Positions 25,816 through 37,884 of a DNA stretch of 64,000 bases are shown in pieces. The translations under genes were made by a program, and so were the position numbers. The DNA comes from Climacteris rufus. Lineage: Eukaryota > Chordata > Aves > Passeriformes > Climacteridae. Where the stretch lies: contig VZRZ01004225.1 of NCBI GenBank assembly GCA_013398175.1, positions 665,426 to 729,425 of the forward strand, written 5' to 3'. Every line of letters begins with the position of its first letter. Position 1 is the stretch's first letter. Below the pieces are notes generated by a model. It ran no database searches. It was given only the letters and a program-made list of their open reading frames with translations, and was not told where the DNA came from.

Positions 25816-25928
25816 ATCAGAACTGTCAGTCAGCCGTGCAGTTCTATTTTACTAAAACACAAGATCAGAGACCCTTAGAACCAATTTTTTCTCGTAAGGG
25901 ATGCCAAGAGCTTGAAGATGCTATATCC

Positions 25929-25946
25929 TTTTTTTTTTTTTTTTTT
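25929..25946. repeat. T18 homopolymer
   Basis: Eighteen consecutive T, followed at about 25997 by a second shorter T run. Confidence 0.9.
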
Positions 25947-26833
25947 GCTCCCAAGGACAGATTATACATTTAAGGTTAGACTTAATTTAGAGTATTTTTT
26001 TTTCATCCTGGTGGAAATGTGGAAAGTATGCCATTCTGCTGTTGTGTCTTTCACATTTATTGGTGTGGGTCCTTGGAGACCTGAGCAAATGTGAAGCCAT
26101 CACAAACCATGCAACAAACCTGTCCTCAAAAAATCAGCTCTGTTCAGCAATATCACATAAGAAATAAAGCTCAGAAAGAAAAGATGTATTTCAGGGTACA
26201 GGATAGTGAAACCCTGAAACAGCAGCCAAAGTCACTCAGATAGCAGCAGTACTGGTAAGATGAGGATCATAATTAACTATTATTTTTATTGTACAGTACA
26301 GTGCAGTAGTTAAAGAGTACATTAAGAAACCACAGCATGGGTGCTTCCTGCTGTGTGAAGAAATGCTAAAATCAGCTTAACAAGTGTAGTTGTTGTAGTC
26401 CGGCATATTATACTGTAACACAGGCAGTAACTGCAATATGTCCTCCTGTGTTATAATGACAATTGACTAAACATACAGAATTAATGTTAATTAAACACAA
26501 TATCTTATGCTCAAAAAAAATCAGGCTGTAATACATAAGTAACTTCCCCATACAATTGAAATTCAAATTTCTCTTTCATACACAATTTAATGAAAAGAAG
26601 GATAACACCTGACATACAGTAAAGTGTACTTGGCATTGATATTCTTTGGGCTCATGTAACCATATATCATAAACTTAACATAATTTTGCTGTTATTATAC
26701 TATGCAGAAACATATACATCTCTGTAAATGAATGTTATAAAATGCACAGAATTTATCCAACAGACTGGAACAGCGTCTGACATATAAATATGTATTCTGA
26801 AGTGCTTGATTTCCTTTAACAAAAAGTACCTGA

Positions 26834-26852
26834 GTGTGTGTGTGTGTGTGTG
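26834..26852. repeat. (GT)n microsatellite
   Basis: Nineteen bases of uninterrupted GT dinucleotides, flanked by tga and aga. Confidence 0.95.
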
Positions 26853-27796
26853 AGATGGGATTAGTTACCTAAAAGTCCAGAACAGCATTTCAAATTTCTC
26901 TCGGGAGAGAACCATTAGGGCTGAGAGTGCAAATCGGCATTCAGAATTGCACCCCCCCACGGTAGATACTGTAACAATGCTAGAAGTGATTATGCATGCA
27001 GGATTTTAAAAATAGGATGTGTACAGAACACATCCATCGATGCTAGTGAGATTTGCACAGGAGTGTATGGACTATGCTCCATTATGAGTTCTCAGGAGCT
27101 GGTTTTAAATGCCTATCACTGAGCCTTTCCAATTTTTTTCCAATTATGTCAAAGGAGACTTCAAGTCTAAGGTATATCAGAATAAAACTCTAGCAATTGA
27201 TTTTTGATTTTTAAAAAAAATTTGTAATGTAAAACCTTTAAAAAAGCCTGAAATAAACAAGGTCTGCTTGTCTCTGTACTGTGGAAACTAAAGGTGTATT
27301 TTACACTGAAAAATAGGGCTTCTGGCTTGAATTTAGTGAGTTTGTATCTACTGTTGAGTTATAAACTTTTGAAACTGTGAGTTTAGAATGCTAATTATGT
27401 GATAAAAGTAAATGCTTACTGCATATGAATGAAAGTATTTTACACTGTCAGGCTTAGACGTATGAAAAGTAAGTCTGGATTGTCTTTGCAAAGCAGGCAA
27501 TTGTGTACTCTGTTGGGAAAGCACTTGCCTTTGTCTGTCCTTAAATATACTTCAGCAATACTACTAAAGGAATAAACCTCTTCTCTTTCCACTCCCAAAG
27601 CTGATAATGGAGGATGAGATTTCTAGACACAAGGAATGCATTTTCCATTTCAAAGGGAATGAATCTGCAATCCACTATAACCATATGAAAGTGTCACAAA
27701 TGTTAAAAAGGTTAACTAAGAGCCAGAGAGGCAAATGGGGAGACAGTATGAAATAGCAGCCAATTCCCAGAACTACTTTTTTATCTTCTTAATTTA
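26853..27796. other. Intronic DNA, no gene seen
   Basis: Unique sequence between the GT microsatellite and the SINE. No exon-like block. Confidence 0.5.
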
Positions 27797-27928
27797 CTGA
27801 GATTAGCTCAGTTGGTGAGAGCATGGTGCTAGTATCACCAAGATTGTGGGTTTGATCCCTGTATGGGCCATTCACTAAGGAGTTGGACTTGGGGATCTTT
27901 GTGGGTCCCTTCCAACTCAGAATATTTG
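27797..27928 (+). mobile_element. tRNA-Ile-derived SINE with CR1-like tail (TguSINE1-type)
   Basis: The first ~73 bases are a decayed tRNA-Ile. They contain the A-box word ttagctcagttgg, a perfectly paired anticodon arm TGGTG-ctagtat-CACCA, the B-box word gggtttgatccc and the acceptor end tatgggcca. At the anticodon position the sequence reads AGT where tRNA-Ile would have AAT. The 5' acceptor strand (ctgagat) no longer pairs well, so this is not a functional tRNA gene. After a short spacer follows the CR1 3'-end motif gagttggactt...ggatcttt...gggtcccttccaactcag. A tRNA-Ile head on a CR1 tail is the layout known for TguSINE1 of passerines, mobilised by CR1 machinery. The 77-codon open frame starting at 27863 is a by-product. 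Confidence 0.85.
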
Positions 27929-28690
27929 GATGAACCACTTAGGGCTATTTATGGACGCTGGCAGCATGCCTGGAGACCAACTAAAGACCACAGAGCTAGC
28001 AAATTCTGTAGGTGCTCTCTTGGTCTCAACAGTGTGCTTAGCATCTTGAAAAATCAAGGACTATCTGAACTATTTATTAAACATTGTGGGTGGTAGAGGC
28101 TCATTCATTCTTCTATGGCAATACCATTCCTAACAGGAGAAGTAATATTTTTGCTGTAAGCTGTCCCAGTTATTAAGAGGAACTTGAATTTCTGAAAAAA
28201 CAGATTTGGATCTGAATTTCATGGTACTTGAGGTGACTTGATAAGACTTAAAATTTCTGTTTTGCTATTTACTGAAAAGCTGAAGAAGTTAAGAAATGGA
28301 CCCCAGACATTTGGTGACTTCTGTTCTTTCCTTTACATAGGGGGAATAGTGCTGGGATCTGGATAAGGCCTCAGTCAAAAGGGAAAGGCTCAGGGCAGCT
28401 CTTTCAAAAGAAATGGAAAGAAGGACGACTTCCTATAAAGAATTTATATCTAGGTAATGTTTTCAGACAAGATAACAAACTGGTTTTTTTTGTCACCCTA
28501 CGTCCAAGAGGAAGACAATTCACTTTTCATGACCTATAAATCTATTATAAATCCAAAGGCATATAAACTTTAAAAGCTATCAGACTTCTGTTGAAAGCTT
28601 TTTTATTCCTTGGGTTTTTTTTCCACTCTTATCTCTCCAAAGTTTCCAGATCCAACAACTGATGGTATGGCCTGGCATCTCAGTCACAGT
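27929..28690. other. Intronic DNA, no gene seen
   Basis: Unique sequence. No repeat family recognised beyond the SINE end. Confidence 0.5.
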
Positions 28691-28900
28691 TAGGTTGTCT
28701 TATAAAAAATCGTGATTTTTTTACAAATAGTTTGACATTTAAGCCTTACATGTAATATATGTATTTAATTCTTTTTATAATTAAAAATATGTTATGCATA
28801 TTTTCATCTAGATATATGATTATTTTTATAATCACTGTAATTACTGGGCTATGGTCCACATGTAATGGTGCATGCTATTAAAATCAGGTGTTTGAAACTG
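28690..28900. promoter_or_regulatory. AT-rich candidate conserved noncoding element
   Basis: Very AT-rich and repeat-free. It includes a GATTAT-tttt-ATAATC hairpin at 28818-28833 and several TAAT cores. Enhancer or matrix-attachment character is possible, but the evidence is only compositional. Confidence 0.2.
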
Positions 28901-30166
28901 GGAGAAGAGACTAACTCAGATATATACAAGTCTTTTTAATGTGATAAAAGTGCACGTGTTCAGGCAAAAGCCAAGCCAGTGAAGTAACAGTGAATTTACT
29001 TACAACAGCCAAAAAAGTGGGAGAACATGTTTAATATCTGATCTGCTTTATACACTGTGGATTTACAAGAACTTTCTTATACAGGAATCTGTTGACTTGA
29101 ACTGTTTGGCCACAATATAGTGTAGTTAATATTTTTAATTTGCATAGTTAATCCCAACTTTTTATTTGTTGAAAATCGCCTCCAAAAGTAGTAGTGAAAA
29201 ACCTAGTGCTTAACTATATAAAGTTTAAAGGGACAAGCTATTAGAAATGCATTAAGAAGAACAGTTCCTTCATTTAAGGAATGAATTCTAAGTGATTGAA
29301 GGCTTAATTGCCCACACACAGGTCTAGAGCATTCTTGTGAACTGCCCACAATGTCTGAGATGTGTACAAGAATGGCAGTTTCATGTAGGACCTCCAGAAC
29401 TCCCAAGTCTTTCTGGAGAAGCTGATAGATGCCAGATGTGTCTCAAGTAGCATAGATTCGCTATCTTTGGGAAACTTAAGCCACTAGAGCTTGGTCCCAT
29501 TTAAGAAAGTAGGAATACTGTGGAAAGACTTGGATCAAGTTCCTGATTATTATTTTACAATTGCTAGCATCCTCTGTGGTCAGTTGTTTAGGGCTCTATT
29601 TGTACATGACTACATTCAGTCTGGTCTATGTAGTTATAACAACCTTTGAAATATGCTTGTGCTGTTCCCCAAAACACACCAGACTTAAGGCTAACCACAA
29701 AAGACAAAAGTAAACCAGAATTCTCTAAGAGAACTTAATGCTGTTTTACTAATGGATTAGCAAAACTGTACATGCAGATACTGGCAAAATAAGTTATAAT
29801 TTCACAAAACCACCATATATACACAAACAACACTATTTTAATATGTAAACTATATTAGTCTCTATTGTTAATGCTTAGTTTGTAGATTTTACAAGTGCAA
29901 ACATATACTATTGTTTGGGCACAAAAATGGCTGTTTCTGCAGAGAAATAGGACATGATTTGAAAAGTTATCTGTAGTATTACATATAATGAGCTTACCCT
30001 GTTTGCTTTTTTTGTTCAGCTATGCCCATGTGCTGACTGTACTTATGTAGGAGACACTAAAGTAATAACTCATTGACAGTCATTCCAAAGTATTAGCAGA
30101 AAAAATTTTGAATGTTCTATTATCCTTGCAGAACCAAAATAATCCAAACTATCCGTTATTGAACTA
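28901..30166. other. Intronic DNA, no gene seen
   Basis: Unique AT-rich sequence. No recognisable mobile element or exon. Confidence 0.5.
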
Positions 30167-30773
30167 AGAATCATAGAATCACAGAATCATAAAATGATTT
30201 GGGTTGGAAAGGACCCTAAAGATTATCCAGTTTCTAACACCCTGCCATGGATAGGGACATCTTCCACTAGACCAGGTTGTTCAGAGACCATCCAACGTGG
30301 CCTGGAACACTTCCCAGGGATAGGGCATCCACAATGTCTTTGACAAACACTTACAGTGTCCACCATTCTTATAGTAAAGATTTTTTTCCTCATATCCAAT
30401 CTAAACTAATTTTCCTTCAGCTTATAGCCATTTCCCCTTGTCCTGTCACTACATGCCCTTTTAAAAAAATCCTTCTTCAGGTTTCTTGTAGCTCTCTTTA
30501 TCTGCTGGAAGTCTGCTCTAAGTTGTCCCTGGAGCCTTCTCTTCTTCAGGCTGAACAATGGAATTCTCTTAGCCTTTCCTAGTATGAGAGGTTTCCATCC
30601 CTCTAATCATCTTGTGGCCCTCCTCTGAACTGTCTCCCATATTGGTTCCATGTCCTTCCTGTGCTGAGGACTCCAGAGCTGGATGCCGCACTGCAGGTAA
30701 GGTCTCATGTGAGTGGAGTAGAGGGGCAGAGTTTGCTCCCTCACCCTGCTGGCCACGCTTCTGATGCAGGGTC
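30167..30773 (-). mobile_element. CR1 LINE, 5'-truncated 3' end (minus strand)
   Basis: On the plus strand the copy opens with the inverted CR1 terminus agaatcatagaatcacag and gggttggaaaggaccc. It continues through ccttccactagaccaggttg, the inverted ORF2 end (ccaatctaaactaattttcc, tagccatttccccttgtcct) and tccagagctggatgccgcac. It stops at about ctggccacgcttctgatgc, so the element is truncated within the ORF2 C-terminal region. Stops and frame changes leave no usable product. It has the opposite orientation to the other two long CR1 copies and the same orientation as NPAS3 transcription. Confidence 0.93.
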
Positions 30774-33700
30774 AAGTATTACTTTATTTAATGCCTCTCA
30801 GAGCTTTCCTTCTTGTGCATCTCCTTCTATTTATTTTCCTTCTAGTCTAGGAATGTCTTATCAGGCTATTAATTCCCAACATACACAGTTTACCTCCCAT
30901 GTAAACTTTATCCCACAGAACTCTTTATATATATCTGGTAAAATAAAGAATGAGTTAAGAGCCAGGACAGAGCTATAAAGAAAGTATTGCCAGGATGAAG
31001 CTATAAATAAGATTTTTGTTACACTCTAACATTGAAAGACAGATTTTACAACAAATTTTGGTATGTCAGTGATCTATGAAATACATAGAGCTTTTTTGTC
31101 TCTTTGAAAGCAACATAATAAAGATTTGTTATTAACAGAACTAATCATGGTAGAAAACTTAACACTGAAAAGCGTTTGGAAATGTTACAGTCTGGTGGGC
31201 TTCAATCCATTATCTAAACATTTGCAAATGTACCTGTGCTCATCCAATAGACCGGAACAACTCTTGAAGAGCTGTTATGGTCTAGTGAGTGAGTGGTACA
31301 TAAACCATCCTGCATATGAACCTCAAACTTCCCTCTACATTTTTACATCTAAGGTTAATTTATTTTAAGCAATGCAATAAATAATCTGACCTGACCGGTT
31401 AACTTGGTTTAATGTGACATCAGCAACACTCATAAATTTTCAAGGTTTGGTGAAAGTCTGAAAGAAAATTAGCACAGTGGTATAATTTCCTTACTGTTTA
31501 CTTACTTTGCAGCAATTCTAATAAAGTTTGAGACAGGACACGTCCCATGGCTGGGAGAGGTCCTGATATTAGGAGAATATAGGATCATAAATAATAGTAA
31601 ATCTCTCCTCTGTTAAGGAATGTTTATGGAGAAAAGAAACTGGGAAATGAGGAAACAGCAAAGGAAAGAAAAAGAGACACTGAGAGTTTTGAGAGTAAAA
31701 ACTTCACTGAATTCCCCAAGGGCTTTATGGTCCTGTGAGAAATAGAGGACTAGATGCTTAATCTCCTTTGAGATGTGGCTGGTTTCCACAACTTAAATGA
31801 TCATTATCCTTACTGAGCAGCTTCTTATAAACAATTTTGAGCATTTTGTTTCAGCACAAAACTGCCATTAAATGCTGATGTTGTCCCCACTCTTTCCTGC
31901 ACTAGAAGGACCAACTGAGGGTATTTTTTCTTTCTTGCTAGTTTTCTGCTCTTGCCTAGTAACTTGTGAATCATTAACTGACACTACAGAGCATAGCTGT
32001 GAAAATAACTGTGGTTTAGAGCTGCCAATAATGGCCCACTAAAGTTCCTTCCCAGCACATGTCATAAAAACACCTCCAACAAACATTAAAAAGTCCCTTC
32101 TGATGTTGCTTAACATTGCCAGCCTGCTTGGGCTTAAAAAGCACAATAAAGAGGTTGCTTTCCAGATTTTCATATGCCAAATGGGAGGTGCTTTTTGGTG
32201 AAGCTTTTCCCTGAGGGAAAGGAGAGCAGCTGAGTTTCCTCATGCTGCAAAGTCGGTGTTTGGATGATCCCACTCTGGGGAAACATATACAAGTGCCACA
32301 GTCAAGCTGCTACTAGTGGATGTATCTGTACTCAGCAACTAAGCAGCAGGAAAGTTCAAGAGCAAAAAGGAGTATCATAAAAATGCTCTTTGAGAGCACA
32401 TGACGTCCAGCAAAAGCCATTATGCAGCAGCCTGAGTATGCCAAGGAACAAACAGTATGAATGCAAAAAGTGAGTGTTTTAAGTCTTCGTGGAATACCCT
32501 GAAAATATAGCCACTTGAGGAATCTGTTTCTTCAGAAAATACCTTTTGTGCTGCTGGGATATTTGGGGGATTCTATTTTCAATACCTGTGCTCTGGATCT
32601 AGTGAAGCAATGCTTTTATCACGACTATAAAATAGTTATGAGCCAATTCCTCATACGAAACAGTCAGTAACAGTGGGGCTTTTTTATGACAAACATGATG
32701 TCAGACAAAGGGCATCAGGACTTAGTCTTTGTACTACAATACGAAATAACAATACATAAACACCTTTGTGAAAGCAGCTTGAAACCCCATGTTTTCTATT
32801 AAAAAGTCATGTTCAATCTTCACTGTTGATAGAACAGAATAGCTAACACAGAGAACATTGTATATCAGAAAGGTCAATAGTTATTATGAGCTACAAATAT
32901 ATTTTTTTCCATCCTTCAGGCTGTTTAGCGCATATCACAGCATGAGCAGCTGTCTTCTTTAATGCTTTTAAAATTAGAATCCCAAAGAGGAAGAAAAAAT
33001 TACATTTGCAATGATTGCTCTTTGCTTTTGTAAGTTTACTTTAATACACTATTTTATATACATGAATCTTCCATGCTGCCTAACCAAGGGGCGGTAACTG
33101 GTTGCTAGTATCTACTGGATTGCTATATCAATGTGTATAGAATCCTGACAAAAAAATCACTTTGCACAAATTGTGTAACCTTGTTGAATAACCTGTCTAG
33201 AAAAGTATGTGGCTACTGGGCATGTGTTTAAACCAGGCTAGTGTACATGTGCAAACACAGAGTGATCATTACTAATGGCAAACATTTACTGGTTTAGCAG
33301 CAATAAACATAGAGAACCATCTGACCTACCACTATCTGTTCACACACTGAGAAGGGGAAAAATAAAAAAAAAGGGGTGGTGAAACTGTGGCACCATTTGA
33401 CCTCTTATATTTTTCAAATGTCGCAAGTATCTGGGTTGATCTTTGCTAACAGTGAACAACTACTTAACACTGCAAAAAGGTTTCCATTCTCTTCTTTGGA
33501 TTTCAATCGTATTTGCTATACCAAACTCTTCCACTTTCAAAGTTTAAACCTTATCTTGAAGGGTATTGGTGTGTCAAATGAAAAATAGTACTCTATAAAT
33601 ATTATGAAGTATGGAAGGCAAGAAATAATTTTCGTTATAAAACAAATTTTTAGCTAATTTGGAATGGTTCAATGATAAAAACCCCAAACAACAAGTTGGA

Positions 33701-36700
33701 GTGAAACACCATATGTTGTCAAGGGAAAAGAATTATAATTGTCTAGAAGAAAGTTTTCATCATAGAGTTTAATGTTTTGCTTACAGATAACTTCATCACT
33801 GGACAATGGCAATAAGCATGATGCTAGGCACCACGTCATAGCTTCATATTTCAGATTACAGTCAAGTGACACTTTTAAAATGTAAGAAAACATAATTTCA
33901 CATACTCAGAATCTACTTATCCATGTCAAAGCCAGTTTTAGCTAACAATGGTATTTTTAAATAAAAGTAATAATGGAAAAAATTAAGAAATATAGTCTTT
34001 CCCATACTTTGCCAAACAAGTAACACTTAAAAATATCCTATAAATATAACTATTTTTTAAACATGAAAATACTTATGTTGTCAACACTGTGCATCCAAAT
34101 GTATTTCAGAGTGCTGTTAACATTTTCATCATCACAAGATTCTCTATGCAATTGTCCCTTTTCGTCTGTCACGGAGAGACTGTGACCTGGTCTAGGCTAA
34201 GATGAATCAGACAGGCTGCTAGTCCTGCTTCTGCTGAGGAATTTGCTAGCACAGCTGGCACAGCAGGTAGCTGATGCTGTTGGGATGTACTGCTCAGCTG
34301 GTACGGCTTCTAGCAGCAGCCCCCACCTCCAACACTCATGTTCCTGGCTAAAGAAAGAGACCAAACTGCCCAGGTTGCTCTATAACTTTGTCTGTTATTA
34401 GAACTGCTTCCTTGTTCCTGTTACAGTATTTTCTCCTCTGGGTAACATATTAAATTAAAATATGGCAATAATATTTCTAAGCTACACCAAGAGAGTAAGC
34501 TAAGTTAGCATTTATAGATTTCTTTACTTACGCAGAATTTACAAAAAAGCCAAAAATAATGACAAGTGCTATGCCATTGAAATTCAAAAAGAGTTGAGAA
34601 CAAGTATCTCCAAAAAAGACAGACTTGAGTCTGCTGAAGAAAAAACTCCTAAGGATGGTTTCTGTGGGCTGCAGCCATGCATTATTCTTAGGAAACTATT
34701 AATTTAAATTATTTACTAAAAGGAAATGTCAAGTGGACTGGACATCTTACTTTTATTTATTTTGCACTGTGGAATTAAGGTTTTTGACAGACACAATCAG
34801 AACCTGTCATATTACACAGGAAACAGCATTTTTAAAAATCAGCCCACAGTGCAGATACTTTGGCATATTTAGCACAAGACTTGAATGGTAAACACTTAAC
34901 AGACAGATTTCTGGGGTGTTTTTTTTTTTTTGGCTTTATTTTAACAATGGGAACAATGCCTTTTCTTCCAGAATGCCCCTTCAATTCAAGCACTAAGCAA
35001 AACAAGGCCAGACCCAAGATAATAGGAATAAAATGATCTTTGAGTATTGCTCTTCCTTTTTTTTAGTAAGCCATTTTTCTTCCTTCAGTGTTTGCAAATT
35101 GAGTAACTTGGAGAATGAGCATTTAGGCACAGGCAGAACATGGTATGATTGGTGAAATTTCCATGGTACAATATCCTGAGTTTTTCTGAGTTAAAATTTT
35201 TCTACTTTGTATCTTCACAATCCTGGAGCTTGCACTGTTTCTTTTTTCTCCAAGTCTGAAGATCACCCCATGGATTAACAAATGATTGAGGCTTGTCTCT
35301 TAAAAGACTCTTTAAAAAACTGTCAGAATCAACCCGAGACAAAGATTTATTATGAACTATTTAAAGGGCTTAATATATGTATCCCCAAAGAGCCCTTGGA
35401 GCAAACTAGAAAGGAAGAATAGAAATCTCAAAGAATGGGAAAAATCTCCAATGTCCCACTTTCTTCACACCATGATTACTGTTTACTCAAAGAATAAAAT
35501 GCCTAACCTGTCACATGAAGTCTTCAGAAGCTATATTACTGCTGATGTACAGTAAAAAAACAAAAACAATGAGCCTTGACAATAATATGCCTAAGAAAGG
35601 CAGCCGTAATTTGCTTTCTAACCTGTCCACTAACACACTAATGTGGATACATCTTGCAGAAAGTGGTGATCTCCTGACCTAGACAGCAATCAAACAACTA
35701 CCAGAGTGTTTGCTGTCACACAAGCTGTGACCATTACCTTAATTATACATTACCACATAACAAACCTTCCCTAATGAGCAGCTCTTCTCCCACCCGTGTG
35801 CCAGCTAACCCTTCCGTCCTTGAACAGTATCACTGCAGATTATTTCAATTTGAAGTTTGAAAAGCATATTCATAGGCAGTACTTCCCATAGATAAAGATA
35901 TTATGTATTTTAATAAGGTTAGTTTATTATAGTGCCAAGACAATGAAATGTACAGGCTTATACTAAAGAAAAGGAATTAGAAAGGGCTATACTATATATG
36001 ACTGGTAAACTTGAAGAAAATCTGGATATGACCTTTGACTGTATGTTAATATATAAATATATCCATATTTGCATATTCCTTTGTTTTTAAGGAAGTACAT
36101 AAAATACTTCCATAATAACATTTTCCACTTTGTGCCTAAGCTCAGGAATGGTACATTGATCATGATTCACACAAATGCTTGCTTTCCCTGTCTGGTACCA
36201 AATTCCAGTGGGTTACACTTTTGATTCTCTTCTAGTTTTTCTATGCCTTTTTTTTTTTTTTTTAGAGTATTTTATTTCCTTCTACTGTCAGGTGTTTAGG
36301 ACATTCCCATTGAATTTACAGGACACCATATCCTTATGAACAAATAAAAGACAGCTTCTCTCTCCATAGAAGTTATCTGTGTTCTACCTCAGATGCAGTG
36401 TTGGGAAAAAGAGGGAAAGAGTGAGGCATAGGAATCTGGTTTTGGTCTATCTGGGTTATTAACCTCTCTTCTTATGGGACAATTTCAACATTTGAGCCAT
36501 TCATGCTAAATGCATATCTAACCTAAGTAATTCAGTGGGAAACATCTGCAGACTTCCCATCTGCTTCGTGTTTTACTTGTATGGCGAGTGTCCGTGTCAA
36601 AATACATAAAAATGCAGCTATTACATCAAAAGAAGATCAGGAGGAACATGAGAAGGACCTATCCAGCAATCAGAGCAGACAACTGAACAACAGAGCAACA

Positions 36701-37240
36701 GATGAAATTTCATGAAAACAAGTGTGAGATGTAGAACACTTTTGAAGAAACTACTCTATATTCAGGAGCTTTAAATAATTTTAACTAGGCAATAAAAGAA
36801 AATATCTCAGTGAAAACACCTGCTCTGTATGGAGACCATTATAGCTAAAGACTTAAATGATCTGTTAGAACACAGTAACAAATAATTTGAAATCAATAAA
36901 TTTATAAAGAAAATATTACTATGCCATTATGTAACTTTATGGACCAGACTTTACACTCTGTATTGTGTTTATTTGTAGTCATTTGTTGTTAAAAAAGAGA
37001 ATAATGGAAACAGAAAAATTTCAGTAGAAGGACATCTGAAGAGAGATTAATGAGATTACAAATATTTAGCTTTCAGAGCAGCTAAATGTGACAAAAGATA
37101 AATAAAATAATGATAGATACAAAAAAGATAGTATAAGAGCAGGGTATTTGAAATATATTGAAAGGAAAGTACATTTTGAACTATAAACACAAAATAATTA
37201 GAAGAAATAATTTTCACTCCACAACATGTAATCTATACAA
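30774..37240. other. Intronic DNA, no gene seen; one GC-richer patch at about 34180-34380
   Basis: A long unique stretch without a recognised mobile element. At about 34180-34380 the sequence becomes GC-richer and carries several CAGCTG-like E-box words (cacagctggcac, gctcagctggtac), but no open frame or splice pair. T/A homopolymers of 11-16 bases lie at about 34920 and 36248. Confidence 0.45.
36248..36263. repeat. T16 homopolymer
   Basis: Sixteen consecutive T followed by agagtattttatttcc. It could be the inverted tail of an unrecognised retrocopy or a simple slippage tract. Confidence 0.85.
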
Positions 37241-37242
37241 TT

Positions 37243-37262
37243 ATCTATCTATCTATCTATCT
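37243..37262. repeat. (ATCT)5 microsatellite
   Basis: Five perfect ATCT tetramers, immediately followed by gagaacttc. Confidence 0.95.
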
Positions 37263-37884
37263 GAGAACTTCAAAAGAAGGAATAAATATATATATGGCTA
37301 ACTAGAATAACCATGCTACACTATGTATAATAAAATTTACATGAGATATCAAGTGTTCTAATTCAACCTACATGGCACAGGTACCATACTTAAGATTTTA
37401 CATGTGATTTCGAAGTATTTTGTACCAGCTACTCTAAATTATAAAACAGAGGGCTAGATAAATATTCAATATTCACTTATATAAGTTCCTGTGCTCCTAT
37501 GAAATTCCTCTTCCATATTAAGAGCTGTAGCAGGAGATGCTTCTCTTGTTTACTCACCTCTCACCCTGGTTTATAATTCTCCAGTAGTCTCTAAGTATTC
37601 AGTAGCACAGAAAAAATTGAGTCTTTCTAGGAAGGATATAAAACTACATGGTCTTCTCTTTCCTTCATTTGCTGGCTTTGAATTAGAACTTTCTTGTGCA
37701 CTTTCTCTAGAAGTTAAAAACAGTAACATAAAGCTGATTTGTACTAAGCTTGAAATAAATTCTGAAGCTGAGGAGTTTTGTGGTGAACCTCTTTGAAAAA
37801 TTTAAGTACTTTCAGCTGAAGTCATTAAAGGTCCTTGAACAGACTTAATACTAAGTGAACATCTTGTTAAAGCTTTTACAGGTA

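Noticed and set aside
27797..27869. Functional tRNA-Ile gene
   Set aside because: The 5' acceptor strand does not pair with the 3' strand, the anticodon position is changed, and the sequence continues into a CR1-like tail, so it is a SINE head.
27863..28096. 77-codon open frame MGHSLRSW...
   Set aside because: It starts inside the tRNA-Ile SINE and runs into unique intron; it has no domain and no splice context.
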